Below, in pieces: positions 43,181 through 51,971 of a stretch of 64,000 bases of DNA; position 1 is the stretch's first letter; each line of letters opens with the position of its first letter. Below the pieces are notes generated by a model, which did no database searches, was not told the DNA's origin, and saw only the letters and a program-made list of their open reading frames with translations. The position numbers and the translations under genes were made by a program. Origin of the DNA: Roseiarcus sp963780825 (GTDB taxonomy: Bacteria > Pseudomonadota > Alphaproteobacteria > Rhizobiales > Beijerinckiaceae); contig CAWADL010000005.1 in the NCBI GenBank assembly GCA_963780825.1, positions 310,001 through 374,000 on the forward strand, in the 5' to 3' direction.

Positions 43181-45067
43181 ATGCTCGACGGAATGCGGAA
43201 GGCCGCGCAGGGGACGATCGGCAAGCTGGTCATGACGATCGTCATGGGGCTGATCATCGTCAGCTTCGTGATCTGGGGCGTCGGCGACATGCTGCGCGGC
43301 TTCACCTCGAACACGGTCGCCACCATCGGCTCGACCAAGATCACCGCGCAGCAATTCTCCAACGAGATGCAGAGCGAGCTTTACCGCTTGCAGCGCCAAA
43401 TCCGCCAGCCGTTGACGCCGCAGCAGGCGCGGGCGCTGGGGCTCGACGCGCAAGTGCTCGACCGGCTGGTCGACGAGGCCGCGTTCGACGAGCGCGCGCG
43501 CGGCATGGGGTTGGCGATCTCGGACGCGACGATTGCAGCCGTCGTGCGCGATGATCCGCGGATGAAAGGTTCGGACGGCAAATTCGATCGCGCCCGGTTC
43601 GATGCCGAGCTTAGGGATTCGGGACTGACCGAACGCGGCTTCTTCGCCGAGCAGCGCGGCTTCTATCTGCGCCAGCAAATCCAATATGCGCTGGTTGATG
43701 GTCTGGCGGCGCCGAAGGCGCTGACGGACGCGCTGGATGCAGCCAAGAACCAGACGCGGGAGATTTCCTATTTCGTGCTGCCGCCCGCCGCCGCCGGCGA
43801 TATTCCCCCGCCCTCCGACGAGGTGCTGAAGAGCTTTTTCAACGACAACAAGGCGGTATGGCGCGCGCCGGAATTTCGCAGTTTCGATGCGCTGGTCGTC
43901 ACGCCTGCAAGCCTCGCCAAGCCCGACGACGTCAGCGAGGATGACGCCAAGGCGCAGTATCAGAAGGACATCGCCAAATACACGACGCCGGAAAAGCGCA
44001 AGCTGCAGCAGATCGTGTTCACCAACGAAGCGGACGCCAACGAAGCTGAAGCCAAGATCAAGGCTGGCGCGACGTTCGATGACATCGCCAAGGCGCGCAA
44101 CCTGGGCGAGGCCGATCTTGACATCGGCGAGGTGACCAAAGAGGGCGCTTTCGATCCGGCGATCGGCGAGGCGGCCTTCGCTTTGCCGCAGGGCGGGGTG
44201 TCGGCGCCGATCAAGGGACCGTTCGGCGCCACGATCGTGCGCGTCGTCTCGATCACGCCGGGCAGCGTCAAGGGTTTTGCCGAGGTCGAGGCGGCGATCA
44301 AACAACAGGTCGCGGCGGCGCGGGCGTCCGATCAGGTGCAGGCGCTGCATGACAAGATTGAGGACGCGAAGGCGCAAGGGCGAAGCGTCGCGGATGCGGC
44401 GAAGGCCGCGGGGCTTGAGGCGCGCCCCTTCGTTAGCGTCGACCGCGAAGGGTTGAATGCCGCCGGGGCCAGCGCGGACGTTCCCAACAAAGATGTTTTG
44501 CTGCCTGCCGTGTTCGCCTCCGACGTCGGCGTCGACGACGAGGCCATATCAACCAAGGACCGCGGCTATATCTGGTTCTCTGTTACCAAGGTTGATCCCG
44601 CGCACGATCGGACGTTCGACGAGGTCAAGGACAAGGTCGCGGACGTGTGGCGAAAGCAGGAAATCGCCAAGCGGCTCACCGACAAGGCGGCGGATTTCGT
44701 CAAGCAACTCGATGCGGGCGGCGACATCGCCGAACTCGCCAAGTCCGCGACGACGGAGGTCAAGACCGCGAAGGAGATCAAGCGCGCCGGCGGCGAGGGG
44801 TTGGCGCCGAATGTCGTGGCCGCAGTGTTTGAGGCGGGGCCGGATCGGGCGGGGTCTGCGGCGACTCCGGACGGGCGACTCGTCTTCAAGGTGACCGCCG
44901 ACACCACGCCGCCGCCGGCTCCTGAAGACCCGGGCGTCAAAATGGCGAGCGACAAGGTCAAGACCGAACTCGGCCAGTCGCTGGTCGAGCAATATGTCGA
45001 CGCGCTGAAGCGCGAGATCGGCGTGACGATCGACCGGCGCGTGCTGCAGTCGGCCGAGGGCGGCTGA
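43181..45067 (+). CDS. ppiD: Periplasmic peptidyl-prolyl isomerase PpiD-like (SurA_N)
   Basis: A 628-residue membrane-anchored chaperone. Single transmembrane helix at residues 16-36 (LVMTIVMGLIIVSFVIWGVGD in part), then a SurA-type N-terminal domain (TIGSTKITAQQFSNEM, LVDEAAFDERARGMGL), a parvulin rotamase-like domain around residues 255-360 (KLQQIVFTNEADANEAEAKIKAGATF by its short core QIVFTNEADANEAE), and a C-terminal extension. Helps fold exported proteins at the Sec translocon. It shares one base with trpE, the conserved ppiD-trpE order of this group. Confidence 0.92.
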   Translation: MLDGMRKAAQGTIGKLVMTIVMGLIIVSFVIWGVGDMLRGFTSNTVATIGSTKITAQQFSNEMQSELYRLQRQIRQPLTPQQARALGLDAQVLDRLVDEAAFDERARGMGLAISDATIAAVVRDDPRMKGSDGKFDRARFDAELRDSGLTERGFFAEQRGFYLRQQIQYALVDGLAAPKALTDALDAAKNQTREISYFVLPPAAAGDIPPPSDEVLKSFFNDNKAVWRAPEFRSFDALVVTPASLAKPDDVSEDDAKAQYQKDIAKYTTPEKRKLQQIVFTNEADANEAEAKIKAGATFDDIAKARNLGEADLDIGEVTKEGAFDPAIGEAAFALPQGGVSAPIKGPFGATIVRVVSITPGSVKGFAEVEAAIKQQVAAARASDQVQALHDKIEDAKAQGRSVADAAKAAGLEARPFVSVDREGLNAAGASADVPNKDVLLPAVFASDVGVDDEAISTKDRGYIWFSVTKVDPAHDRTFDEVKDKVADVWRKQEIAKRLTDKAADFVKQLDAGGDIAELAKSATTEVKTAKEIKRAGGEGLAPNVVAAVFEAGPDRAGSAATPDGRLVFKVTADTTPPPAPEDPGVKMASDKVKTELGQSLVEQYVDALKREIGVTIDRRVLQSAEGG

Positions 45068-46566
45068 TGGAAATTGAGGAGGCTTATGCGGCGGGGCGCG
45101 CGTCTGTCCTGACGACGACGCTCGTCGCCGATCTGGAGACGCCCGTCTCGGCTTATTTGAAGCTCGCGGCGGCGCGCACGGGAAACATGTTTTTGTTGGA
45201 GTCGGTCGAGGGCGGCGCGAGCCGCGGGCGATACTCGATGATTGGTCTCGATCCCGACGTGATATGGCGCTCCAACGGCGCGGTGTCGGAGATCAACCGG
45301 CGCGCGAGCACCGATCCCGCCGCATTCACGCCCTGTCCCGGCAAGCCGCTGGAGGCGCTACGCGCGCTGCTCGAAGACTCCCGCATTGATCTGCCAGCGG
45401 GACTGCCGCCAATGTCGGCGGGCGTGTTCGGCTATCTCGGCTACGACATGGTCAGGCAGATGGAGCGCCTGGCGCCGGCCAAGCCTGATCCGATCGGCGT
45501 TCCCGAAGCGATCCTGATCCGCCCGACCGTGATGGTGGTGTTTGACAGCGTGCGCGACGAGATGGTCGCGGTGACGCCGATCCGCCCCGTGCCGGGCGTG
45601 ACCGCGCGTGCGGCGCGCGAGGCGGCGGAGGCGCGGATCGAAGCGGTGGTTGCTGCGTTGGAGCGGCCGCTCGACCATGCGTCGGCGGCGGTTGATCCAA
45701 CGATGATTGCTGATGCTGCGGTCTCCAACACGACGGAGGCTGAATTTCTGGCGATGGCGGAGCGGGCGAAGGAATATATCCGCGCCGGCGATGCGTTTCA
45801 GATTGTCTTGTCGCAGCGGTTCACCAGCCGCTTCGATCTGCCGGCGTTCTCGCTGTATCGCGCGCTGAGGCGGGTCAATCCGTCGCCCTATCTTTGTTTC
45901 CTCGACTTCGGCGGTTTCCAGATTGTCGTATCGAGCCCAGAGATCCTGGTCCGCGTGCGCGACGGCGACGTGACGATCCGGCCGATCGCGGGCACGCGCT
46001 GGCGTGGAAAGACGCCTGAGGAGGATGCGGCGCTGGGGGACGAACTACTGGCCGATCCGAAGGAGCGCGCCGAGCATCTGATGCTGCTCGATCTCGGGCG
46101 CAACGACGTCGGCCGCGTGGCGGAGATCGGCACGGTCAAGGTGACCGACAGTTTCTTCATCGAGCGCTACAGCCACGTGATGCACATCGTGTCGAATGTG
46201 CAGGGGCGGCTGCGCAGCGATTTCGACGCGGTGGCCGCGCTGTGCGCGGGGTTCCCGGCGGGGACGGTGTCGGGCGCGCCCAAAGTGCGCGCGATGCAGA
46301 TCATCGACGAACTGGAGAAGGACAAGCGCGGGATCTACGCCGGCTGCATCGGCTATTTCGGCGCGAGCGGCGAGATGGATACGTGCATCGTGCTGCGGGC
46401 GTCGGTTGTGAAGGACGGGCGCATGCATGTGCAGGCGGGCGCGGGCGTAGTGTATGATTCCGACCCGGCTTATGAGCACCGCGAGTGCGTCAACAAAGCG
46501 AAAGCGTTGTTTCGCGCGGCGGAGGAGGCGGTGCGGTTCGCCACGAGGGCGAAGCGCGGGCAGTAG
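45067..46566 (+). CDS. trpE: Anthranilate synthase component I
   Basis: A 499-residue TrpE making anthranilate from chorismate with a glutamine amidotransferase partner. Trp-binding feedback motif LLESVEGG near residue 45; chorismate-binding domain with SPEILVR, IRPIAGTRWRGKT, LLDLGRNDVGRV, YSHVMHIVSNVQG and GTVSGAPKVRAMQII. It is not fused to TrpG, unlike the TrpEG of many rhizobia. trpG, trpD and trpC, normally next, are absent: a toxin-antitoxin module starts 8 bases after the stop. No attenuator-like leader is visible, and trpE overlaps ppiD. Confidence 0.96.
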   Translation: MEIEEAYAAGRASVLTTTLVADLETPVSAYLKLAAARTGNMFLLESVEGGASRGRYSMIGLDPDVIWRSNGAVSEINRRASTDPAAFTPCPGKPLEALRALLEDSRIDLPAGLPPMSAGVFGYLGYDMVRQMERLAPAKPDPIGVPEAILIRPTVMVVFDSVRDEMVAVTPIRPVPGVTARAAREAAEARIEAVVAALERPLDHASAAVDPTMIADAAVSNTTEAEFLAMAERAKEYIRAGDAFQIVLSQRFTSRFDLPAFSLYRALRRVNPSPYLCFLDFGGFQIVVSSPEILVRVRDGDVTIRPIAGTRWRGKTPEEDAALGDELLADPKERAEHLMLLDLGRNDVGRVAEIGTVKVTDSFFIERYSHVMHIVSNVQGRLRSDFDAVAALCAGFPAGTVSGAPKVRAMQIIDELEKDKRGIYAGCIGYFGASGEMDTCIVLRASVVKDGRMHVQAGAGVVYDSDPAYEHRECVNKAKALFRAAEEAVRFATRAKRGQ

Positions 46567-46573
46567 CGCGGGT

Positions 46574-46900
46574 TTATTCGTTGAACAGGTCCGAGTGAGT
46601 CCCCGCGCGAACAAAGATGATTCGGCCGGTTGCGCCGTTGTCATCGATTTTATAGGCAAGCAGAAAATCGCCGCCAATGTGGCATTCGCGGTGACCAGCC
46701 CATGGGCCTTTGAGCGGGTGATCAAGCCACTCCGGGCCAAGAGGCGCCTCGTTGGCGATCAGCAACAGCATGGCTTCCTTGAGCCGATTCATATCAAATC
46801 GACCCGAGCGACATAGCCTTTCCCAATCTTTCGCGAAGGACTTGGCGTAGTCCGCCGCTCGTGGAAGCGGCGCCCGTTTACTTGCCGCGGGTTTTTTCAA
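46574..46900 (-). CDS. YafQ-family toxin of a type II TA module
   Basis: A 108-residue RelE-superfamily toxin. Signature of the YafQ group is clear: PLGPEWLDHPLKGPWAGHRECHIGGDFLLAYKID, seen as LDHPLKG, W-G-HRECHIGGDFLLAYK, ending VFVRAGTHSDLFNE (general YafQ end RxGSHSELF). Family toxins cleave mRNA on the ribosome. It overlaps the antitoxin by 23 bases. About 25 extra N-terminal residues (KKPAASKRAPLP) may mean translation really starts a little later. It ends 8 bases from trpE, convergently. Confidence 0.87.
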   Translation of the reverse strand: MKKPAASKRAPLPRAADYAKSFAKDWERLCRSGRFDMNRLKEAMLLLIANEAPLGPEWLDHPLKGPWAGHRECHIGGDFLLAYKIDDNGATGRIIFVRAGTHSDLFNE

Positions 46901-47159
46901 GTTCAGCGAACAGTTCGTCGGCGGTCGCGAAGCGGGCGACGCGAGACTTTGCTATTTCCTCCGCCTCCGCCATGGCCGAGCGGGTTTCGGCATTGGGAAC
47001 TTTGAGCTCAAGCGGAAAGGTTTGGTCGTTCACCACGCGACGCAGAAACAAGCGCACGGCGTCGGAAACAGATAGCCCCATAGCCTTTAGCGCCGTAGTA
47101 GCTTGTTCCTTCGTTTCGTCGTCCACTCGGACGTGCAACATCGACGAGCGCATTGCCAC
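46878..47159 (-). CDS. RelB/DinJ-family antitoxin
   Basis: A 93-residue antitoxin. N-terminal RHH: MLHVRVDDETKEQATTALKAMGLSVSDAVRLFLRRVV, recognised by LHVRVDDETKEQA and MGLSVSDAVRLFLRRV; the C-terminal half is the toxin wrap. GTG 47159 has AGGAG 8 bases upstream, while the ATG two codons later has poorer spacing, so GTG is preferred. A perfect 26-base palindrome lies just upstream, the expected autoregulatory operator. First gene of the TA operon. Confidence 0.88.
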   Translation of the reverse strand: MAMRSSMLHVRVDDETKEQATTALKAMGLSVSDAVRLFLRRVVNDQTFPLELKVPNAETRSAMAEAEEIAKSRVARFATADELFAELEKTRGK

Positions 47160-47181
47160 TGTGACTTCTCCTGAGCGGTCA

Positions 47182-47207
47182 CTTTGTATCTCAATTGAGA
47201 TACAAAG
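47182..47207. promoter_or_regulatory. Perfect 26-base operator palindrome of the RelB/YafQ module
   Basis: CTTTGTATCTCAA at 47182-47194 followed directly by its exact reverse complement to 47207, 22 bases upstream of the antitoxin start. Length, perfection and place fit two RHH dimers binding side by side. Confidence 0.88.
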
Positions 47208-47311
47208 TCAAAAGTGCTCGATGAGACGCTCGGCGGGGTCGCCGCGACGGCGTTAGGATCGGCTCTGATGGGCCCAGGGACCGGGTGGACGCGACCTTGC
47301 GCAAATTACCC

Positions 47312-47671
47312 CTACATCGGCCCCATCGGCCTGACCGCCATTACTTCGATCGAGGATTGCGGAATTTGCAGGTGCGGGTGGTTCTCGAACGCCTTCGCCG
47401 CGGCCTCGTGAGATTCCGCTTCGATGAACGAATACAAAGTAATATCGTTCTTGGTGTCGAAGACGCCGTCCTTAGTCACCTTCTTGGTCTTGCCGCCCGC
47501 TTCGCTGCTGAGGATCATGCTGGCGTGCGCGCCCATCCATTGTTGCCATTCCGCCTGCATCTTCTGCTGCGCGGGCTCGCGGACCGCGGCGTCGGTCTTC
47601 TGCCAATCGGCGATCACGGCCGAGGGGATCAGATAGAGAACCAGAAATTTCTGTTTGTTGGAGTCCGCCAT
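47312..47671 (-). CDS. YCII-related domain protein
   Basis: A 119-residue small protein of the YCII/dimeric alpha-beta barrel type. Seen: KFLVLYLIPSAVIADWQKTD, the helix REPAQQKMQAEWQQWMGAHAS, SSEAGGKTKKVTKDGVFDTKND and ITLYSFIEAESHEAAAKAFENHPHLQIPQSSIEVMAV (short core YSFIEAESHEAAAKAFE), the order of YciI-like proteins. ATG 47671 is supported by AAGGA seven bases upstream; the in-frame extension to 47857 overlaps the SMP-30 gene. Function unknown; no catalytic residue can be named. Confidence 0.8.
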   Translation of the reverse strand: MADSNKQKFLVLYLIPSAVIADWQKTDAAVREPAQQKMQAEWQQWMGAHASMILSSEAGGKTKKVTKDGVFDTKNDITLYSFIEAESHEAAAKAFENHPHLQIPQSSIEVMAVRPMGPM

Positions 47672-47763
47672 GACGTTTCCTTCTTGCCGCGCGGCTGTTT
47701 GAACTCTGCGCCCCGTGTCCGCCGCTTCCGACAACAGGATCGCAATTTCCCAACTGGCCGCCT

Positions 47764-48642
47764 TCAGGGCCAACCCGCGCCCGCCGCCGGCGCCTCGATC
47801 GCCAAAACTTGCCCTGTGCGTGGGCCGCCCGCCATGCTTTGCTCCACGCCGCGCCAATCCTGGGCGACAATGAACAATGTCTTCCGATCAAGGCCGCCGA
47901 GCATGCAAGCGAAGCAACCACGATCCAGTTCGATCGTCTCCAACACCTCGCCGCCTTTGCGGATTCGGACGCAGCGTTTGTTTCCCACGTCCGCGTACCA
48001 CGCCGCGCCCTCGATATCGAGACAGATCCCGTCTGGATGATCCTGCCCGGTTTCCGCCCAAATGCGTCTATTTGACAACCCGCCGTCGGCCGCGATGTCG
48101 AACGCCGTCAGTCGTTGTCCATAGGACTCGGCGACAATCAGAGTTGCGCCGTCGGGCGTCACCGCCATTCCATTCGGAAACGCAAGGCCGTCCGCTACCT
48201 GTCTGGTCGAACCGTCTGACGCGAGCAACGCGATGCTACCCGGCGCGAATTTGCCGCCGGGGAATTCGAAGCCGGTATTGTTGATGTAGGCGTTGCCACG
48301 TCCATCGACGACAAGCTCGTTCCAGGGAAGCCCCTTCGCGGCAAGGCGGGCGAGGTCGGCGTGGGTCGCCAACGCGCCATCGGGCTCAAGACGTAGGAGA
48401 AGCCCCTCCCGCGACGAAACAACGATCAAGCGACCATCGGGCAACCAATCAAAGCTCATCGGGAACGTCGGGAAGCTCACGCGCAACGCGACCCGCGACA
48501 CGCCGTCTGGGTCGACGGCGATGATCTCCTTCGTCCCCCAATCCGCGAACCAAAGGCTTTTGTCGCGCCGACGCGGCGATTCGCCGAAGGCGATTCCGGT
48601 CAGGAGCGTTTTGAGCGGCGCCCTGTTTTGGGCATTCGCCAT
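47764..48642 (-). CDS. SMP-30/gluconolactonase family protein
   Basis: A 292-residue six-bladed beta-propeller hydrolase, typically a metal-dependent lactonase for sugar lactones or related esters. Seen: GIAFGESPRRRDKSLWFADWGTKEI (metal Glu in FGESPR), PWNELVVDGRGNAYINNTGFEF (Asn ligand), GLAFPNGMAVTPDGATLIVAESYGQRLTAFDI (N-G-M and S/E ligands; core AFPNGMAVTPDG), DHPDGICLDIEGAAWYADV (Asp ligand). I prefer ATG 48642 because GGAGG is 9 bases upstream; three codons earlier the spacing is zero. An operator-like palindrome precedes it. Confidence 0.88.
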   Translation of the reverse strand: MANAQNRAPLKTLLTGIAFGESPRRRDKSLWFADWGTKEIIAVDPDGVSRVALRVSFPTFPMSFDWLPDGRLIVVSSREGLLLRLEPDGALATHADLARLAAKGLPWNELVVDGRGNAYINNTGFEFPGGKFAPGSIALLASDGSTRQVADGLAFPNGMAVTPDGATLIVAESYGQRLTAFDIAADGGLSNRRIWAETGQDHPDGICLDIEGAAWYADVGNKRCVRIRKGGEVLETIELDRGCFACMLGGLDRKTLFIVAQDWRGVEQSMAGGPRTGQVLAIEAPAAGAGWP

Positions 48643-48688
48643 GGCGCTCATCCTCCACTCTGCCCTAAAGCAGGCCTACGGTGATTTG

Positions 48689-48706
48689 ATACCAACTGGT
48701 CGGTAT
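48689..48706. promoter_or_regulatory. Operator-like palindrome upstream of the SMP-30 gene
   Basis: ATACCAACTGGTCGGTAT: half-sites TACCAAC and GTCGGTA differ at one position. Located 47 bases before the SMP-30 start. Such TACCRAC-type palindromes are typical TetR-family targets in proteobacteria, but no tetR gene adjoins here. Confidence 0.6.
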
Positions 48707-48836
48707 GTTGTCAAGATCAAGCCGCGCAAGCAGATCACTGCGCGTGCCCCGCCGCTGCGTCGCGCATATCGTCCTCCCGTTGTCCTTCCATCCGAAATAG
48801 CGGAAAGTCCGGTGCGCGCGATCCGGGACACCTGCC

Positions 48837-50168
48837 ATGCGAATGTGGATCAAGACGCCGCTGGCGATTTTCGCCGATGGCGCCGACGGCGGGTTGGTCG
48901 TGGAGGACGGGCGGATCGCCGAGCTGGTCGCCAGCGGCGGCTCGCCCTCGGCGCCGGTGGAAGAGAGTTTTGATGCAAGCCGCCACGTCGTGCTGCCTGG
49001 CTTGGTCAATGCGCATCATCATTTCTACCAGACACTGACCCGCGCCCATCCCGCCGCGATCAACAAAGATCTGTTCCCTTGGTTGAAGGCGCTTTATCCG
49101 ATCTGGGCCCGCCTGAAACCTTGGCAGTTGAAGGCCGCCGCCAAGCTCGCGCTGACCGAACTAATGCTCTCCGGCTGCACGACCGCCGCCGATCATCATT
49201 ATCTGTACCCCAAGGGTCTCGAAAACGCCGTCGACATCGAGGTCGAGGCCGCGCGCGAGATCGGCATGCGCGTGACGATCACGCGCGGCTCGATGAATTT
49301 GAGCGAAAAGGATGGCGGCTTGCCGCCCGATAGCGTCGTGCAAAGCCGCGACGAAATCCTCGAAGATAGCGAGCGGGTGCTAAAACTGTTTCATGACCCG
49401 AAGCCAGGCGCGGAGGTCCGCGTCGCGCTCGCCCCCTGTTCGCCATTCTCGATCGACAAGCCGCTGATGATCGAGACCGCGAAGCTGGCGGAGCGCTATG
49501 ATTGTCAGTTGCACACGCATCTCTGCGAGACGGCGGACGAAGAGCGATTCTGTCTCGATGTCTATGGCGTGCGGCCGGTTGATCTCCTGGAGGAGACGGG
49601 CTGGATGTCGAAGCGGACCTGGCTCGCGCATGGGATCCATTTCAACGATGCGGAGATCGCTCGGCTCGGCAAGGCGGGTGTCGGCGTCGGCCATTGCGCC
49701 GCTTCCAACATGGTGCTGGCTTCGGGCATTTGCCGCACCTGCGAGCTTGAGCGGGCGGGGGCGCCGGTGGGCCTAGGCGTCGACGGCTCGGCCTCCAACG
49801 ATTCCTCGAACATGATGGAGGCGTTGCGCCATGCGCTGATGATCGGCCGGCTGCGTTACGGCGCCTCGGGTCTCACTCATCGCGATGTGCTGCGCTGGGG
49901 AACGGAAGGCTCTGCCCGCTGCCTCGGACGCGACGACATCGGCAAGATCGAGATCGGCCGGCAGGCGGATCTTGCGTTGTTCAAGCTAGACGAACCTCGG
50001 TTCTCCGGCGCGCATGACCTGCTGGCGGCGTTGGTGCTTTGCGGCGCGCACCGCGCCGATCGCGTGATGATCGGAGGGCGCTGGCGCGTGACCGACGGCG
50101 CGCCGGTGGGGCTCGATCTCGAAAAACTGATCGCCGATCATCGCGAGGCGGCGCGACATTTCGCTTGA
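48837..50168 (+). CDS. 8-oxoguanine deaminase-like amidohydrolase
   Basis: A 443-residue amidohydrolase of the AtzB/TrzN/guanine deaminase group. Metal site: GLVNAHHHFYQTLTRA (HxH) near residue 58, HTHLCET near 226 (His and substrate Glu), LAHGIHFND near 263, and GVDGSASND (metal Asp) near 315. The HHHFYQTLTR and HCAASNMVLASGICR elements are characteristic of 8-oxoguanine deaminases, which turn 8-oxoguanine to uric acid in purine salvage or detoxification. A triazine or other purine-like substrate cannot be excluded. Cytoplasmic. Confidence 0.87.
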   Translation: MRMWIKTPLAIFADGADGGLVVEDGRIAELVASGGSPSAPVEESFDASRHVVLPGLVNAHHHFYQTLTRAHPAAINKDLFPWLKALYPIWARLKPWQLKAAAKLALTELMLSGCTTAADHHYLYPKGLENAVDIEVEAAREIGMRVTITRGSMNLSEKDGGLPPDSVVQSRDEILEDSERVLKLFHDPKPGAEVRVALAPCSPFSIDKPLMIETAKLAERYDCQLHTHLCETADEERFCLDVYGVRPVDLLEETGWMSKRTWLAHGIHFNDAEIARLGKAGVGVGHCAASNMVLASGICRTCELERAGAPVGLGVDGSASNDSSNMMEALRHALMIGRLRYGASGLTHRDVLRWGTEGSARCLGRDDIGKIEIGRQADLALFKLDEPRFSGAHDLLAALVLCGAHRADRVMIGGRWRVTDGAPVGLDLEKLIADHREAARHFA

Positions 50169-50199
50169 TCGCGCCGCGTCTGGCCGCGTAGGGGCAGCA

Positions 50200-50946
50200 A
50201 TGACATCCTGGATCATCCTCATCCTCGCCGCACTGTGGGCGGGGGCGCAGAACGCGCTTGCCGGCGGCGGTTCGTTCATCACCCTGCCTTCGCTGATGTG
50301 GACGGGCATGGATGCGCGCGCCGCCAACATCACCTCGACGGTCGCGCTTTTCCCGGCTCAGATCGTCATGGGGCTGACCGGCCGCAAACAGGCCGAGAGT
50401 CCGCCGGGCGTCTCATTCTCGGCGATGTTTATCATTTCGCTGGTTGGCGGGGCGCTTGGCGGCCTCATCCTGCTGGCGACGCCGTCCGACTTCTTCGCCC
50501 ATCTGGTGCCATGGTTGGTGCTGTTTGCGACCGCGGTTTTCGCCTGGGGCAGTTTCTTCAGAAAACCGCCGCCGCCGGGCGTGGCGGCGATCCCGCCGAA
50601 GACCGAAATGGTGATCCAGTTTTTCATCGCCATCTACGGCGGCTATTTCGGCGGCGGCATCGGCTTTCTGATGATGGCCTCGCTGACGCTGGCGGGTCTT
50701 GCTGTGCGGGCGGCGGGGGCAACCAAGAACGTGCTCGCCGGCGTCATGAACGCTTCGGCGGTCGCGATTTTCGTGTTCTCGCACGACGTGCATTGGTCGC
50801 AGGTGCTGGTCACGGCGATTGCGTCGTCGATTGGCGGCTATGCGGGCGCGAAGATGCTGACGCGAGTCGACGAGAAGAAACTGCGCGTGTCTGTAGTGCT
50901 GATCGGCATAGCGCTGACGATCGGGTTGTTCTGGCAGTCGTTGTGA
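50200..50946 (+). CDS. Sulfite exporter TauE/SafE family protein
   Basis: A 248-residue membrane protein with about eight hydrophobic segments in two repeats. Family motif GAQNALAGGGSFITLPSLMWTG near residue 10 and its counterpart YGGYFGGGIGFLMMASLTLAG near 145. Members export organosulfur compounds or other small anions. It follows the deaminase gene by 31 bases on the same strand and may be cotranscribed, which would suit export of a purine breakdown product (inference). Confidence 0.9.
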   Translation: MTSWIILILAALWAGAQNALAGGGSFITLPSLMWTGMDARAANITSTVALFPAQIVMGLTGRKQAESPPGVSFSAMFIISLVGGALGGLILLATPSDFFAHLVPWLVLFATAVFAWGSFFRKPPPPGVAAIPPKTEMVIQFFIAIYGGYFGGGIGFLMMASLTLAGLAVRAAGATKNVLAGVMNASAVAIFVFSHDVHWSQVLVTAIASSIGGYAGAKMLTRVDEKKLRVSVVLIGIALTIGLFWQSL

Positions 50947-50959
50947 GCGCCTAGCCGGC

Positions 50960-51523
50960 CTACTCCAAATTTGTGTGTCGGGTTCGCATGGTCTCGGCCG
51001 TTTCGCCGAATCGCGAACGCAACTCGAGGATCGCCAGCTCGAATGCGATCATCTGTGCGGTCTCGAACAGCGAGCCCATCGGCAGCACCGAAACCCTCCC
51101 GCCGCGATCGTTGGCCATGGTTTGCGCCGGGATGATCGTGACGACATCGACGTGTTTGGCGAGTTCGCCCTTGGGTTGCGCGGTCACCAACAACGTTCGC
51201 CCGCCCGCCGCGCGCGCGATGCCGACAAGCGCCCGGGCGGTCGGGAGATCGCCGGGCCCGGCGGAGACGATCAGCAGATCGCCTGGGCCGACCGCCGGCG
51301 CGGTCATATCGCCCCAAACAGCGACGTCGCGGCCCATGTGGAACAGCCGCATCGCGAAGCCGCGCATCTGCAGGCCTTCGCGCCCCAAGCCGAACACGAC
51401 GATGCGGCGCGCCTTGACGATCTCCTCGATCAGACCGTCGAGCGCGTCTGCCGGCATGGCGGCGAATACGCCCTCGAGATCGGCGAGCGCTCCTTTAGCC
51501 AGCGCATTCAAATCCTCGCTCAT
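50960..51523 (-). CDS. SIS-domain sugar phosphate isomerase (6-phospho-3-hexuloisomerase-like)
   Basis: A 187-residue SIS protein: VVFGLGREGLQMRGFAMRLFHMGRDVAVWGD near residue 42 with the Gly-rich GLGREG loop, then DLLIVSAGPGDLPTARALVGIARAAGGRTLLVTAQ near 83 (SIS Ser/Thr motif; core IVSAGPGDLPTA). Length and motifs fit HxlB-type 3-hexulose-6-phosphate isomerases. No HxlA synthase is nearby, so formaldehyde fixation is not implied; the adjacent LacI gene and ribose-type ABC transporter suggest a sugar catabolic role. GGGAG before ATG 51523 fixes the start. Confidence 0.86.
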   Translation of the reverse strand: MSEDLNALAKGALADLEGVFAAMPADALDGLIEEIVKARRIVVFGLGREGLQMRGFAMRLFHMGRDVAVWGDMTAPAVGPGDLLIVSAGPGDLPTARALVGIARAAGGRTLLVTAQPKGELAKHVDVVTIIPAQTMANDRGGRVSVLPMGSLFETAQMIAFELAILELRSRFGETAETMRTRHTNLE

Positions 51524-51614
51524 CGGTTTCTCCCTTGTTTGTTTGCTCAACGCCCCTGCAGTTGGGGTCGAAAACCCAAAGCATGCCACACATCTCGCGA
51601 ATCAAGACCGGCGC

Positions 51615-51945
51615 GGACCCCCTCTCCCCGCGCGTCTCACGACGTAGCGCGCCGCATCCACCCAACAGCGGGGAGAGGGTTGGGGTGAGGGGCGAGCCGC
51701 TTGGAAGCGACCTATCCCAACCTTCGGGCAAATCGACTAAAACACCTCAGGCGTCTCTTATCATGGTCGCCAATTCGAAGCCATCGGCGCAAGACCTGAG
51801 CCTTGTCTCAAAGGCTTTGGTTGGGCGCCTGCGCTGTGCGTTGGATGCGTGCGTACTAGCGGCCAGCCCCTCACCCCAAACCCTCTCCCCGCTGCTTTGT
51901 TGATGCGGCGCGCTACATCGTCGGACACGCGGGGAGAGGGGGTCC
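51615..51945. repeat. CCCTCTCCCCGC-family inverted repeat pair
   Basis: Left arm from 51615 (GGACCCCCTCTCCCCGCG...) to about 51703; right arm from about 51863 to 51945 is its inverted copy, about 85 bases each at high identity, with about 160 bases of unique DNA between. Each arm is itself near-palindromic (CCCTCTCCCCGC ... GCGGGGAGAGGG). Lies between the SIS gene and the convergent-facing end of lacI. Same family inside 38523-38954 and at 58203-58455. Confidence 0.8.
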
Positions 51946-51971
51946 CCAGCCTTCGTGTTACGCGAATCCGG

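Noticed and set aside
43178..44377. A 399-codon minus-strand open frame
   Set aside because: Antisense to ppiD; Arg/Leu/Asp-rich shadow.
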